A stretch of DNA of 64,000 nt from Paramacrobiotus metropolitanus (taxonomy: Eukaryota > Tardigrada > Eutardigrada > Parachela > Macrobiotidae), in contig NW_026570229.1 in assembly GCF_019649055.1 (NCBI RefSeq), positions 1,488,001-1,552,000 of the forward strand. Direction: 5' to 3'. The notes beneath the pieces are model-generated. The model had not been told where the DNA came from. It did not search any database and was given only the letters and a program-made list of their open reading frames with translations. The translations under genes were made by a program, and so were the position numbers. This document shows, in pieces, positions 33,184 to 44,205 of the stretch. Position 1 is the stretch's first letter; each line of letters begins with the position of its first letter.

Positions 33184-35754
33184 TTATCGGCGACCCGATG
33201 TTAGCGGCAAATTCAATCCAAAGTACTTGTTAATATAGGATGGAACTGTAAAAAAAAAGAAATCGGACATCAGCATTATAATCTGGGAAATGCGATGATG
33301 GTAATAAATTATTGCAACAAGAGCACAAAACAAACGTAATATGGATACGGGTAATTAAGCTGTCAATCGTCTGCGGCTAATTTGTCAACCTACTTGGTAA
33401 GTATGGTGAAAAGATGAGCGGCGATGTCAACTGGCTGCTGGCATTCTGTGCGTACGGGAAGTACTGCACTTGGCTGTAGTAGCCGTACGGTACACCTGCA
33501 TAAGAAGCAATCGGATGCAGAGTTAATTATTGTTGTATGTTGTCTGCTCCTTTTGAAAGAACATGAATTAAGCCATAATACATAATGTCATTTGGCATAA
33601 TATGCTTCGATTAAACCTCATGTGGGCGATTAATGGTTGAGGAAGCAGCACGAACTTAACGACCGGCTAATAACCGTAACGTTCATTTGCCTAATTTCAC
33701 TAGCTAATTACGAGTAGTGCATGAACATAAAGCATAAAGGTCATGAAAAAATCAGGGAAATCACGGCAAAATGGAGGTACCTTAAAACTTTTATCACGGC
33801 TTTTATTTTAGGTACAAGGTACCTGGCTTAACACTTTTATTAAGACTTTTATTTTAGGTGACTTAAGACCCTTGTCAAGACTTTTATTTCAGATAACTTC
33901 GGAATTTTTTTACGGCTAACTCGAGATAATGCAGAGCCAGCTTTTCCTGTAACGTATGGAAAATTAATCATTCGTGTGGCTTACCTAAAGAGCTGCCGGA
34001 AGACGACGATGTTCCCGATGTTCCCGACGTTCCCGACGTTCCGGACGAAGTGCCACTGCTGCTGCCATAACCGGAAGACTGTGCATACGATGCTCCATAA
34101 CTGTAGCCCATGGTGGTCGTCTGCACCATGCTCGGCCGTGTCGTCGCGTAGTAGCTAGCGGTGGTGGGCGCCACGGTGGCGGCCACGGCGACAACGGCCT
34201 GCTTGTTGGTGGCGGGGGCATTGTGGGAGGCGTTGCGCTTATCCATGGCCCCGATCACCTTGGTCAAGGCGCCTACAAGCTTCTTGAAGGCTTCCGTCTC
34301 GGTGATGTTCAGGTGGCTGCTGATACTGGAGTTAGCTTTGGCTTCCTCGGCGACATGGGCGCCGGCGCCGGAGTCCACGGCGACCTTGGTTTCCGAGACC
34401 TTTTCCTCACTGTTTACAAAAAATTATCAGTTAATTGTCTTGGCGCAAAATTACTATACAAAGTGAATTCTACCGTACCTAACTACAAAACGACCCTTAA
34501 TATAATCAATTTCGTTTATTAAGGCTTTAGAAATGACTTTTTACTGAGAAACTTTATCAGTTCATCCATGACCTTTCTTTAGCTGCTTGGAACAATCTTC
34601 CGTTGATTTTCTTGGTGGAAACCCATACTACACTAGATGACCTTTACCCTTTAGAGCCCTTTAGAGCCTATAAAGTTCCGTTTAAGAAGCATTTAAAAAA
34701 GAGACCTTTAACTAAAAATCTAAGATCTTGTAAAGAGGCCTTAGGGTCTTATAAGAAGCTCATACACGGAATTTAGCGGATCAATCAAAAATTTTTAACA
34801 GTGATTTTTATGAAGCGAATTATGTACCTCTTCACAGGCGCGGCCGTTGTGGGCGCTTCCGTCGTCGTGGTTGTCGTTGTGGTGGTCGTCGTTGTCGTGG
34901 TGGGGGTTTCCTGCGTAGTGGCCGCCGCCGCCGCCATCGCTCCCAAATCCAAACCGGCGATCCCGGCGCCCCCGCGCAGGACATCACCGCCCGCGGGGCG
35001 GACGACATGGATGGAGGGATCCTCGGCGGGAATGACGACCTTTTCCTCCGGTTCCGGATTGGGCGCCAGCTGCTGGAGCAGAAGGGACATCAAGCTAGTC
35101 TGCCGCGGTGTGAGTGAGTTCAGCTCAAACGTATTCTCGTCTTGGCGGGGCTGGCGGAAAAAGTTCAGGAAAGAATTATCTGCAAAAATTTTAGAAAGTG
35201 TGAACCTTATTTGAAGATGTTCGCACGAAGACAATGTCTATTGTCTATATGTCATACGGAGGCGTTCACACGATAAAAAAAATTCTACCCTCCCATAGAT
35301 TTTAACAAATTTTATAAATGCCGCGCCAGTAAATACTACCTAAAAAACTGGAATTGCTTGGCTTTTTGATGTATACCTTTGCATATTTTCATATTTTAAA
35401 GCTGAAGGCTTAAACGATTTAAATTTAAATTTTTTGTAAAACGTACAAATTAGTACGCCTGTATATAATTATAATTGCAACTGGGAAGTAGTGTGCCTGC
35501 GCTTGAATTTTTTGCTATTTTGATGGCTGCTGCCTATCAAAAATACATATACATTACTGCCTTATATTACTTTAAAACGATGCGCGTTATAATACATCAG
35601 TTTTCATAAAATAATAAAAGAATAAAATTAATATGTATACCGTACATTTGTACAACATACAAAACACATGTATTTCTATGTAAAGGTCATCGGGCCTACC
35701 GCAAAATCCATTGGAAACCAGCGCAAGGATTAATATCACTAATACTGATGCCAT
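33184..35754 (-). CDS. Secreted Thr/Ser/Gly-rich low-complexity protein (cluster gene A)
   Basis: Five minus-strand exons with all phases consistent: 35754-35700, 35179-34828, 34409-33985, 33495-33394, 33245-33184; the product is 331 residues. Exon 1 encodes a signal peptide (MASVLVILILALVSNGFC) and ends in phase 1. Exon 2 gives NSFLNFFRQPRQDENTFELN then TPRQTSLMSLLLQQLAPNPE, and an uninterrupted run of about 14 Thr flanked by TEAPTTAAP, which looks like a mucin-type O-glycosylation tract. Exon 3 has a helical-looking segment (NITETEAFKKLVGALTKVIG), then SYGASYAQSSGYGSSSGTSS and Gly/Ser/Thr triplets. Exon 4 is aromatic (VPYGYYSQVQYFPYAQNASS). Exon 5 ends NKYFGLNLPLTSGRR. I recognise no known domain. 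The shared layout with genes B and C suggests tandem duplication with repeat expansion. A secreted matrix, cuticle or mucus role is inference. Confidence 0.82.
33781..33905. repeat. Degenerate tandem repeat in gene A intron 3
   Basis: Three units beginning CTTAA.AC or CTTAAGAC and containing AGACTTTTATTTTAGG-like cores; unit lengths are about 46, 35 and 35 bp. Confidence 0.5.
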
Positions 35755-36026
35755 TTTTCCTCGTGAGTAAATGTAACGAATACGGTTAATTCCGGATGCC
35801 GGTGTGAGGAAACAGCGGCTTGAATAAAGTAATCCGGAAACAGGAAAAGAATCGTCAGGCTCAGATCGGTCTGTCTAGGACACCATGAGCCGTGAGCTGG
35901 ATAATAGATATTCTACCAATGTATTAACCACTTTAAAGTGTAATTACCCGTGGTGTGCGCTTGAACTTGACGCCTCGGTGTAAATTGCAGAGCGTTCGGA
36001 CAAGCTGGCGACAAAACACCGCGGTC

Positions 36027-36034
36027 CTTTTATA
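36027..36034 (-). promoter_or_regulatory. TATA box for cluster gene A
   Basis: CGTTTTATAAAAGGACC on the minus strand gives TATAAAAG, 273 bp upstream of the start codon. It is in GC-richer context than its surroundings. The distance suggests a leader of about 240 nt or a leader intron. Confidence 0.45.
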
Positions 36035-36039
36035 AAACG

Positions 36040-36970
36040 GACGCCGGTACGAACGGCGAGCACGGAACACACGGTATTAATCAAGGGATTCTGTCGTGTA
36101 TATTTGCCATGACCACGTGGTGTGCGTTATATAATGTTCTGTGCGTTTCTACCTGTCTAATGCGTAAAGTGTGAATTTTACAGTTTGATTTTGCTGCGCG
36201 GGTAGAATTTTAAAGTTTAATCCGGTAGTTATTTGTTCCGCGGAGTACGTACGAAAATGTACAGCCGCACTGCAGTGATGTGCAGGCGCAGCGGTGTGTG
36301 GCAGCGTTTGACAGATTCGATCGTTCTTCGGTGTCCGTTGCTTTCTGTAAGAATTTCTTCGATGTCCGTTCGATGGCGCGATAACTCAACTACACTGTGC
36401 ATTCATATTCATTTTTGATTTTTCTATAATTATACTTGTACAGTGTACTATGCCAGTGCACAGTGTTCCATCGTGTGCGAGTATTTCCGTTATTTTCAAA
36501 GCAACACCTTCTTGGCCTTCTCACTTACATTGTGGCTACCAGTAGAAGCTGCACCGATCGAGAGCGGTTAAAACGGTAGTGACAGCGATGCTGTGGAAAA
36601 CTTTTCGGAATATTAAGATTTTTTAGCAAATGCCCTTTAAAGGTCAAGTCTTTCGCGCATTCCAGGCATTCTTCACACTATGGATCCGCTTACCGGGCAC
36701 TAGATGCACGATATTGCTCCACGTGACAAAAACTTTTCACAAACTGATTACGTGATAAATATTGTTTTTATACAAGCGTGTGCGCAAGATTCATAAACAA
36801 TTGCCAGTTTTTCTAATGTGGAAGTACGCATACCCTGTCTCTGATATCCGGCACGCGAATCCGTATTGTGAAACTCCGGAATCGATAAACATCGAAGTAC
36901 TGCAGGACTACTTCGACAAATGCCCTATCTGGGCTCCCTTTAGAGTACAGCCGCATATCTGGGCTCCCTT
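36040..36970. other. Stretch without a supported gene
   Basis: Only short frames. A 31-bp-spaced direct repeat TATCTGGGCTCCCTT occurs at about 36,926 and 36,957, next to a large foldback. Confidence 0.5.
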
Positions 36971-36973
36971 CTA

Positions 36974-37114
36974 GTTAAAACAGCCGCAAAACTGCAAGTG
37001 CTAATGCAACCGCGCACGAAGGCGGTTGCCCATACTGTCAATACTGCCGGAAGTGTGCGCAACCGACCTTTTGCGCGGTTACATTAGTACTTGCAGTTTC
37101 TTAGCCGTTTTAAG
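36974..37114. repeat. Foldback element with arms of about 58 bp
   Basis: The left arm (36,974-37,030: TTAAAACAGCCGCAAAACTG, CAAGTGCTAATGCAACCGCG) is matched by the reverse complement of the right arm (37,055-37,114: GCGCGGTTACATTAGTACTT, GCAGTTTCTTAGCCGTTTTA) with a few mismatches and a spacer of about 24 bp. It directly abuts dispersed repeat family 2 at 37,115. Confidence 0.75.
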
Positions 37115-37395
37115 GGAAGCGGCCCGGTACATATGGTACCAAGTTCGTGTACATGCACGAAATGTTTCACTTTCGCGCACTCCCAAACCCTTTTTTCTCT
37201 TGTTTTATGACATTCTGTAGCCAAACGATTCGTATACACTGGCCCTAAAATTGTTTGCGCGCGCAACATCCGGTTGGTGAATTTTAAAATTTGAAAAAAA
37301 TCGTGGAAGTCTGGACGGTGTAAAAACGATCTTCATGGCCATGTGCATTTACGTGCAAAATTTGAAAGAGATTGGTTCGTAATGAGACTTTGGGT
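37115..37395 (+). repeat. Dispersed repeat family 2, plus-strand unit of inverted pair
   Basis: GGAAGCGGCCCGGTACATAT, GGTACCAAGTTCGTGTACAT, CACTTTCGCGCACTCCCAAA, GACATTCTGTAGCCAAACGA, GTTTGCGCGCGCAACATCCG, then ACGATCTTCATGGCCATGTG. It matches the copies at 9,978-11,075 and 30,083-30,310 in order. Confidence 0.75.
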
Positions 37396-37399
37396 ACAC

Positions 37400-37612
37400 C
37401 GGAATGCATTTAAAGTTTTTGGAATTTTCTAACAGCCATAACTCCCGAACCGGATGTTGCGCGCACAAACTGTTTTCACGCCTGTGTATACAAATCATCT
37501 GGCTACAGAATGCCACAAACCGAAACAAAAATGTGCTTGCGAGTGCGCGAAAGTGACAGTTTCCGTGCATGTACACGAATTTGGTACCATGTACCGGGCC
37601 ACTTTCCTTAAC
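37400..37612 (-). repeat. Dispersed repeat family 2, minus-strand unit of inverted pair
   Basis: Read on the minus strand from 37,612: GGAAAGTGGCCCGGTACATG, GTACCAAATTCGTGTACATG, TCACTTTCGCGCACTCGC, TGGCATTCTGTAGCC, GTTTGTGCGCGCAACATCCG, GGAGTTATGGCTG. It faces the plus-strand unit head-out, forming an imperfect palindrome of about 500 bp. Confidence 0.75.
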
Positions 37613-37614
37613 TA

Positions 37615-38990
37615 GAGATATGCGCCTGTTCTAAAATTTTCCTTTTATTCGGCAATGGCCACCTCGTAGATTAAAAAGCCAGCGCTAGTACGTACACACG
37701 AATTAAAATGATAGAAATTTAAACGTTAAAAAAACAACCATGATCATTGATTGTTGTACGAAAATTTATCCCGTGCATTCACGCCTGTTCTCTGTTCTAC
37801 ATGTATTTAGGGAACCCAGATAAGGCATTTGTCGAAGTACTCGTAGTGCTTTTCTTACAGCGTCTCGATGCTTTCTTGATAAAAAATGGATGTTTTCCGT
37901 AAGCGAACTTTCAGGGAACGTGACGTTATTAAACCACCTATCTGTGTATCCATTAATTATTGGTGTCAAATAAACGCGCTCAAGCCGCTGAGATGCTACT
38001 AACATAATACTGGTTTATTATTATTACGGTACAAGAGCAGAACAACCCAAAACGGACTTCCAGGTCAATGTTAAACTGCAGTAAAGTAGTAGGAATTTTA
38101 AGGCAGGTACAGAAGTGGCATCGAGAATTTTAGGGTTAAAACTTAAAAGTCAGGTCAGCGTTTTCCGTTGAGTAGACTCGTGCATTGTGCAGTGGAATAT
38201 TTTTTAATCACTCATGGCTGCGTTGCGTATAAAACGGGACTGATTATTGCCTATTGGATGCCGGAGTGAACGAGTTTTTTGCCAGATTTATTCTTACCCC
38301 AATCCCGATTGTACAGTAAATATATGGTAAATAATTATTACGTGGATTGGAAAATATCGTAGTGAGGTGGCCGTTAGCAGGATAATGTTTTCTCCGCGCT
38401 AGCCGTTACTAATGACCACACGCTGCAAAGTGTTGCTATCTAACATTTCACAACTTTTTTTCACTTCAATGTCGATTCAGTTTGTTAGGAAGAATGTATT
38501 TTAAATTATTTCTGGGAGCAAGGAGTTAGCGCTGCTGCATGGTTTTTTTCATTACCGGTGGTTTTAACTACACTTGAATCAATCAAGCGCGGGACATTGC
38601 GTGATAATGCAGTGAGATGGCGTAATTCGCTGTACAAGCAATACTGTGGAATAAGCCAGCGATAGCTGTTACACGATCGAATACACAATGAGGATAACTG
38701 CACAATAAATATTATACGAGTATTCCAGCTCCCAGTTGGTTCATGATTACAATGATCTGTTTTTCTTGATAAGCAAACAAACACTGCAAAAACATTAGCG
38801 AAAAACGCAGCTAGAATGAATTACTTAACATTTCAAAAGTCCAGTATTGCATCTCAAGCTATACCCATATCTGACCGAGCCAGCTCAGTCGCCAAAATCT
38901 TACAAATAAATTACTTCCCACATGTTATTCGGCTTGACCTTGTGTTATCGCATCGCAGATACGATTGATCGATCATAAAAATTTTCTGAC
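37615..38990. other. Stretch without a supported gene
   Basis: No motif, splice-consistent frame or repeat recognised on either strand. Confidence 0.5.
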
Positions 38991-38992
38991 AT

Positions 38993-41985
38993 TCACCGGA
39001 AGAGGGGCAGCACTTGACGACGCCGGCGTCCGTAGCCGGAGGAAGGCGAAGGCGATGGGGAGGAGCCGTAGGAGTAGGATGTTCCCGTCATGGTGCCGGT
39101 GGACGTGCCGGTCATGGTTCCGGTGCCCGTCGAGGTGGATCCGGCCGGGCTGGACTGCACGGCATAGGCTACGTTCAGGCCGGGCGAGACGACGCTGGCC
39201 GGGGCGGGGCCGGGCACGGACAGACCGATGCCGGCTTGACCCAAACCGTTGATACTTCCTGTAATGTTAGACAAAAACAAAATTATTTTTCACTGCACAG
39301 CTGGTCAATTTTCAGTTTAAGCTAAAGCCAGGTAACATCTCGAAATAATTATTTGAGAAAATAATCAATAATGGGTACTAGCAAACACAAACACAAATAC
39401 TAGCAAACAACTGCATCAAAAAATGTTTCCTGAAATAATTTTTGTAACGAGCTTAATGCAGTTGGTTTAAAAACTAGATCAATACGCGGTAAAACTAAAA
39501 AAAACACGGACATGGTCTATGCTTCAGTTGAATAATAAAATCAACAAAAAGTGTGCAACAGGAACACATCCGATGCGCAAAATCGTCAGCACCGATTTCG
39601 AACAGCGATATGCATTAAACGAAGCGTCTGATTTTTAGGACTTCGGTCGTACAATATGCCGAAGGGTGATTGGTCAAAAAATTTGTTCTTTCGGGTTCGA
39701 AAGGGAGCGAAGTTATTAGAACAAGACCAATCCGCGCCACGAAACATAGCATGTCGGTCATCTTACCTCCATAAGCCGCATAGAAGACGCTGGAATTCAG
39801 CACCGTCAATCCAGACAGATTGGGAACGGTAACCGTCGATACCGAGGAGACGGTGGTGGCCGACGTGCTGCTGGTGGTGTTGGTTGTGTTGGTCGAAGTG
39901 GTGACGTCGCCCCACGAGGCCAGACGGTAGGGGTAAGGTGCCCACCAAGCGGCGGCCGCCACGTCCACGGCGTTGGACAGGTTGAGGGCCCCACCGACCC
40001 CGTTGACGGGGGTGACGTAGGTGTTCAGCGGGTAGAAGTTGGAGTGGTTGTAGTAGTAGTCGCGGCTGGCGTCGTAGTCGTTGGCGTACACCCCGTACTG
40101 GTACTTGGGCGCGGCATAGTTGAAGACGGCCGACGAGGGCAGCGAGGAGAGGAAGTTGGTGCTGGTGACGCTGGTGGTGCCGGTCGAGGTGTTGGTGACG
40201 GTGCTCACCACGCCGGTGGGGGTGTAGCTGGCGTTGCCGACGGTCACCGGGACGGAGAGCAGTGGCAGATTGACTGGAAAAATTATTAATAATTATTGTT
40301 ATTATTATTATTGTTGCTACTGTCATTATTATTATTGTTCCTTTCATTATTTTTATTACTGTTATCCTGCTTATAATAAGTGCCACTGAGTTTTTGATAG
40401 TTTATTACGTAGTTTCCTGCCGGAAAACAGTACACGCTTGTTACTAAAATTAATTATTATTGATTACTTTTATCACAACTTACGTTAGTCATCACAACGT
40501 TAGCTGTAAATATAAGAAGAGACCGCCAGGCCGCGAAGCCTGCGCGGTATCGCATCGAAGCATTTCATATACTTCGATTCAGAATTCTCACGACTATACC
40601 ACTGCTGTAAAATTAATTAGGCTAGGAGGTGATACCTGAACATCCAGTACCGTCTTATCAAACGGTTTAATACGCATCAAATCACATATCCTCCTTTTAT
40701 CCAGCTTAGTCGTGCAAAATTATGTCTAGAGTAGTATTCGACTACGTCAGCTTGTCTACGTAACAGTCGAAGTCGAAGCACGTTTCTACGCATTTTTCTA
40801 ATAGCAATTTTATTTGATAAAGGTTATCCATAATTATTTAATTACTCCCCGCATTCTTAACTTGATACCGGCAAACTTCAACCGGTCCACGGCATTAGTA
40901 CTACTACTTTTACCGTATGTATTACGCTCTGGTACTTGTATTAATTCGCGGCGTTTTAATACAAGTACCACAGCGTAATATATACGGTAAATAATATTTT
41001 CAAACGCTGAATACGATTCTGATTGGCACGAGCCGTTGATTTATCGCCGACCTCAAGTAGAACGGCGTCGACGTCGGCCGAATGTTTGTGTGACCTAATA
41101 AAGCCTCGGCGATCTTTGTCCAAGATTTTAGTCAACATTATTAATTTTTTCTGATACCACTGGCACACGGAAACAGTAATGGATTTCTCATGTCACAACC
41201 TAAATGGATTCCATTGGGTAAATAAACAAATGCATACTATAGAAGACTAAGCTAAAACAATATGATTAAGAAAAACTAAACTGTAAACAAATCTCTTCAT
41301 AATTTGATGCGGGAGATGTTTTCGATGTAATCAATTGCTGGTTTCGGTTGCTGGATTACGCTCGCGATGCCAATTGGCTTGGTTCAGTTTTTAAGGACAT
41401 GATGATCTCAAGTAGCCCAGTCAGCTCTTGACCGCTCTCCTAGCGCAGTATGAAGCAAAAATTTTTTGCACTTTTGTTTACAATTTTCTGGAGGCAACAG
41501 CATAACTTTTGAAAAACTCTACTTTTGTCCGCCAACCGGACACTTTTCGCGTGGCCGGCATAAGCGTTCGAAAGTCCAAAATGTACAATGCATTCTTTTA
41601 AAGCAAAATATTTTTACTCTAATTACGGTAAAAAATGCAGTAGTACAGAAAGATATTTAAATAAAGAAACCATGCAGTGGAATATTTCCTAGGCTAAATC
41701 AACCAATCAGAAGCGTTTCGTTCGGATTAACGAAATATTAATACTAATCAGCATTAATTTACATTGTACTGGTTCTTAGGAAAAACGGTGAAAACGGGTA
41801 CTGCACTAACTTGAAGGATAGGAGACGGAGCTAGCCGGCGACGCCGACATGGAGGAGGAGGAGGAAGAGGGACTACTGTAGCTGGATCCATAGCTGGTGG
41901 AGCTGCTTCCATAGGACTGCGCCGCACCCAGCTGCAGCCTGCATAATGCCGCCAGAATAATCAGGGATGTTCGCTGCGCCATCAT
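38993..41985 (-). CDS. Secreted Ser/Tyr/Thr/Gly-rich low-complexity protein (cluster gene C)
   Basis: Three minus-strand exons with consistent phases: 41985-41811, 40273-39767, 39258-38993; the product is about 315 residues. Translation from the double Met gives a signal peptide (TSLIILAALCRLQLGAAQ) followed at once by SYGSSSTSYGSSYSSPSSSS. A Met ten codons upstream (42,015) is also possible. Exon 2 is less repetitive: LPLLSVPVTVGNASYTPTGV, KYQYGVYANDYDASRDYYYN, WWAPYPYRLASWGDV, then Thr-rich and STVTVPNLSGLTVLN. Exon 3 is Gly/Ala/Val-rich with TGTMTGTSTGTMTGTSYSYG and ends GYGRRRRQVLPLFR, a tetra-Arg site that a furin-like protease could cut. Like genes A and B, exon 1 ends in phase 1, the body has SYGSS words and the C-terminus has a GRR. 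No known domain is recognised. The role is unknown; a tyrosine-rich secreted matrix or adhesive protein is inference. Confidence 0.82.
39515..39612 (-). repeat. SINE-like dispersed repeat, copy 4 (gene C intron 2)
   Basis: On the minus strand: CTGTTCGAAATCGGTGCTGA, CGATTTTGCGCATCGGATGT, GTTCCTGTTGCACAC, TTTGTTGATTTTATTATTCA. It is the best match to copy 1 in the family but lies in reverse orientation. Confidence 0.75.
40278..40375. repeat. ATT/TTA microsatellite in gene C intron 1
   Basis: Imperfect (TTA)n/(ATT)n tract immediately upstream (minus strand) of the exon 2 acceptor, so it overlaps the polypyrimidine/branch region. Confidence 0.8.
40909..40991. repeat. Foldback element with 35-bp arms in gene C intron 1
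   Basis: The left arm (40,909-40,943: TTTACCGTATGTATTACGCT, CTGGTACTTGTATTA) and right arm (40,957-40,991: TAATACAAGTACCACAGCGT, AATATATACGGTAAA) are reverse complements with about three mismatches across a 13-nt loop. It fits a MITE remnant or a small foldback element. Confidence 0.8.
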
Positions 41986-42019
41986 CACCGTGATCAACAA
42001 CACTGACCCACACAAGCAG

Positions 42020-44070
42020 TAATGGGCCGCAACTCCGCTACCGATTGAACGTTATAACCTCACGCGCCGGTCGATGGGGTCACAATGGCACTTTGACTAC
42101 CTACATACGCTGAGATGCAACTCCGTAGAGTGTGATCACAATCTGACACCAATTTCTGCGATGCAGGTAGAGAAGAGTGAGTTTTCGGAACGAGAGAATA
42201 TTAATCGCTAATGCATAGATAAGTACATCGCATGTTGGACCACTTTGCGGCGCGCGTGCTCCATTGATGCGGAAGCGCCTAAGGTCATCGGCGCCGTCTT
42301 CAGCTTCTTCAGCGTATAGCGATATCAGCGTATTTGATGCCTTCATTAGGAGATGCTGCAGAGTGAAGTGCCAATCAATTACCGACAACCTGAAAAGCGA
42401 GTTGACTTGTCTATAGATATTTGTTAGGGGGTATAAAAATCGTACAATTGCATGTTGATGGGTGACACGCGCTGGACAATACACCGATTGAATCCGATGA
42501 AACTGAAACATCGGAAGAACAACTTGAGACGTATTATCCGATATTCTTATAGCTTAATGAGCCTGCGTTGATTCTTCTGATTTGCCATTAATCGATGACG
42601 ACTTAATAAAGTGAACTACATAATAATTCCAGCTGTGAACATAGATCTATCGTAACAGCGATGAAACTTGTACCGGTAAAAGAAATTTATGTTCACCGTT
42701 TACATTTTGTTGGTTGGCTGTCATCAGAATAACGGATGACCTGAATTATAGCAGTTATGGGACAAATTCGCGCAACAAAAGTTAAAAAAAACTTGTACTC
42801 GTATGTAGCCGGCAAGAATGTTAACATGTTCTCCGGCTTCTTATCAGCGAAAGTTTTTGTCGGAGCGAGGCATTTGCAATAAAGGTCAACACTGTGACAT
42901 GCTATACGGAAATCGCACACAGCTACCGTACTTGGCGATCAACCATACAAAGATCAACCATACAAAGTCGGTAAAGTGGGAATAGGCTATAGACTCCGAT
43001 GAGTGGTCGTACACAGCAATCTCCTACTTCTGCTAGATAAAGCGGTGTGCCTAACGAAAGCTACCGAAACCAAGACACTCAGGAATTTCCCAAATGTTTA
43101 ATTAACAGAACAACCCAACTTTTTTCTACCAGAAGGGCACACCAACTTTCTAGTGAAAGCTAACTTCGCAATCTCTAGACACAAGACTCCAACACACACT
43201 GGAACATTCAGCGAGAATTGCTAATGGAATTAGTGATCAAATGCGTCAGATACTTAATCATACATACTCGTAAGAACAAAGCAAAGTCGTACGTAACCGA
43301 ACAGACAAGACGTACGTACGCAATACACGCAATCTACGCGTAGCGTGTTTTAAAGTGTTTTACAGGTATGTGCGGAAAGGTCACCATAATTATTATGCAA
43401 CGTACCATGAAAAACATGTCAGTTACATTGTGCAACAAAGTCTGTAAAGGCTTTGTTTTAAGAATATAGATACTTTATAGATACTAGTACTACTCGAAAC
43501 GCACTTTAAATGCGTTCTGTAAGATACAGAGCCGGGAGTTCTGTAAAAGTGAATCTACCAATGGCACAGCGCTTAATCTTACAGAGCGTTACAGAGCAAC
43601 GAGACCACAACTCAAAATTTTCCAGTTATGTGGTCGAAACTTTCAGCGTACAGCGAGTTTCACACTCACATCACAAAATGATTATTCACAAATAGATGGT
43701 CGATATAGGCGTTGTTTATTTTAATTTTAGCTAGTGTAGCGTTTTATTGCGGATCAGTGATTTCAAAACTGGAACAATCAGCGCTAGAAGTATCACTCAT
43801 AGACTGATAGACTTGTATGTTTAAAGGCCGGACTTGTATCATCCGAAGACTGTGGTTGCCTAGAGCGCGGAACGCGTTGGGCCAGGCGTTACTCGTAGTG
43901 ATTTAAAGAAAGTTAGACAAAGGCAATTAGAAACCAGAAAACCAGAAAACCACTAAAAAATATTTGCATACATTTGAGTGAACACTCTATTCAGTCGAGA
44001 AGATACAGAACTTCTCGGTGTGATCTTACAGAACGAATTTAAAGTGCCTTTCGAGTCTAGCTACTGCGCT
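42020..44070. other. Stretch without a supported gene
   Basis: The upstream flank of cluster gene C, with a GTTATAACG TATA-like word near 42,051. A 136-codon minus-strand frame (42,511-42,101) has no recognisable motif and is not called. Confidence 0.5.
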
Positions 44071-44076
44071 GCAAGC

Positions 44077-44205
44077 AGAGCGCTTCAGTGTTCGAGCCCC
44101 GTTCGCTGGTTATCAGCTATGCGCATTGAGCGTGTTTCTGTTGCAAACGATTTTATTTTATTTTTAACTATTGAGCCGCGGACCAAGTGGTTAGGGGCCG
44201 ATTTC
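44077..44205 (+). repeat. SINE-like dispersed repeat, copy 5
   Basis: GCGCTTCAGTGTTCGAGCCC, CGTTCGCTGGTTATCAGCTA, TGCGCATTGAGCGTGTTTCT, GTTGCA..CGATTTTATT and TGAGCCGCGGACCAAGTGGT. The GTTCGAGCCCC word keeps the B-box look. Confidence 0.7.

Noticed and set aside
34801-35214. Plus-strand frame with a poly-valine run
   Set aside because: It is the antisense of the poly-Thr exon of cluster gene A; the minus strand has matching splice sites and phase.
39014-40289. Plus-strand Gly/Arg- and Val/Gly-rich frames
   Set aside because: Shadows of GC-rich exons 2 and 3 of cluster gene C on the minus strand.
42101-42511. 136-codon minus-strand frame upstream of cluster gene C
   Set aside because: No motif, no splice consensus at sensible places, and the likely promoter region of gene C overlaps it.
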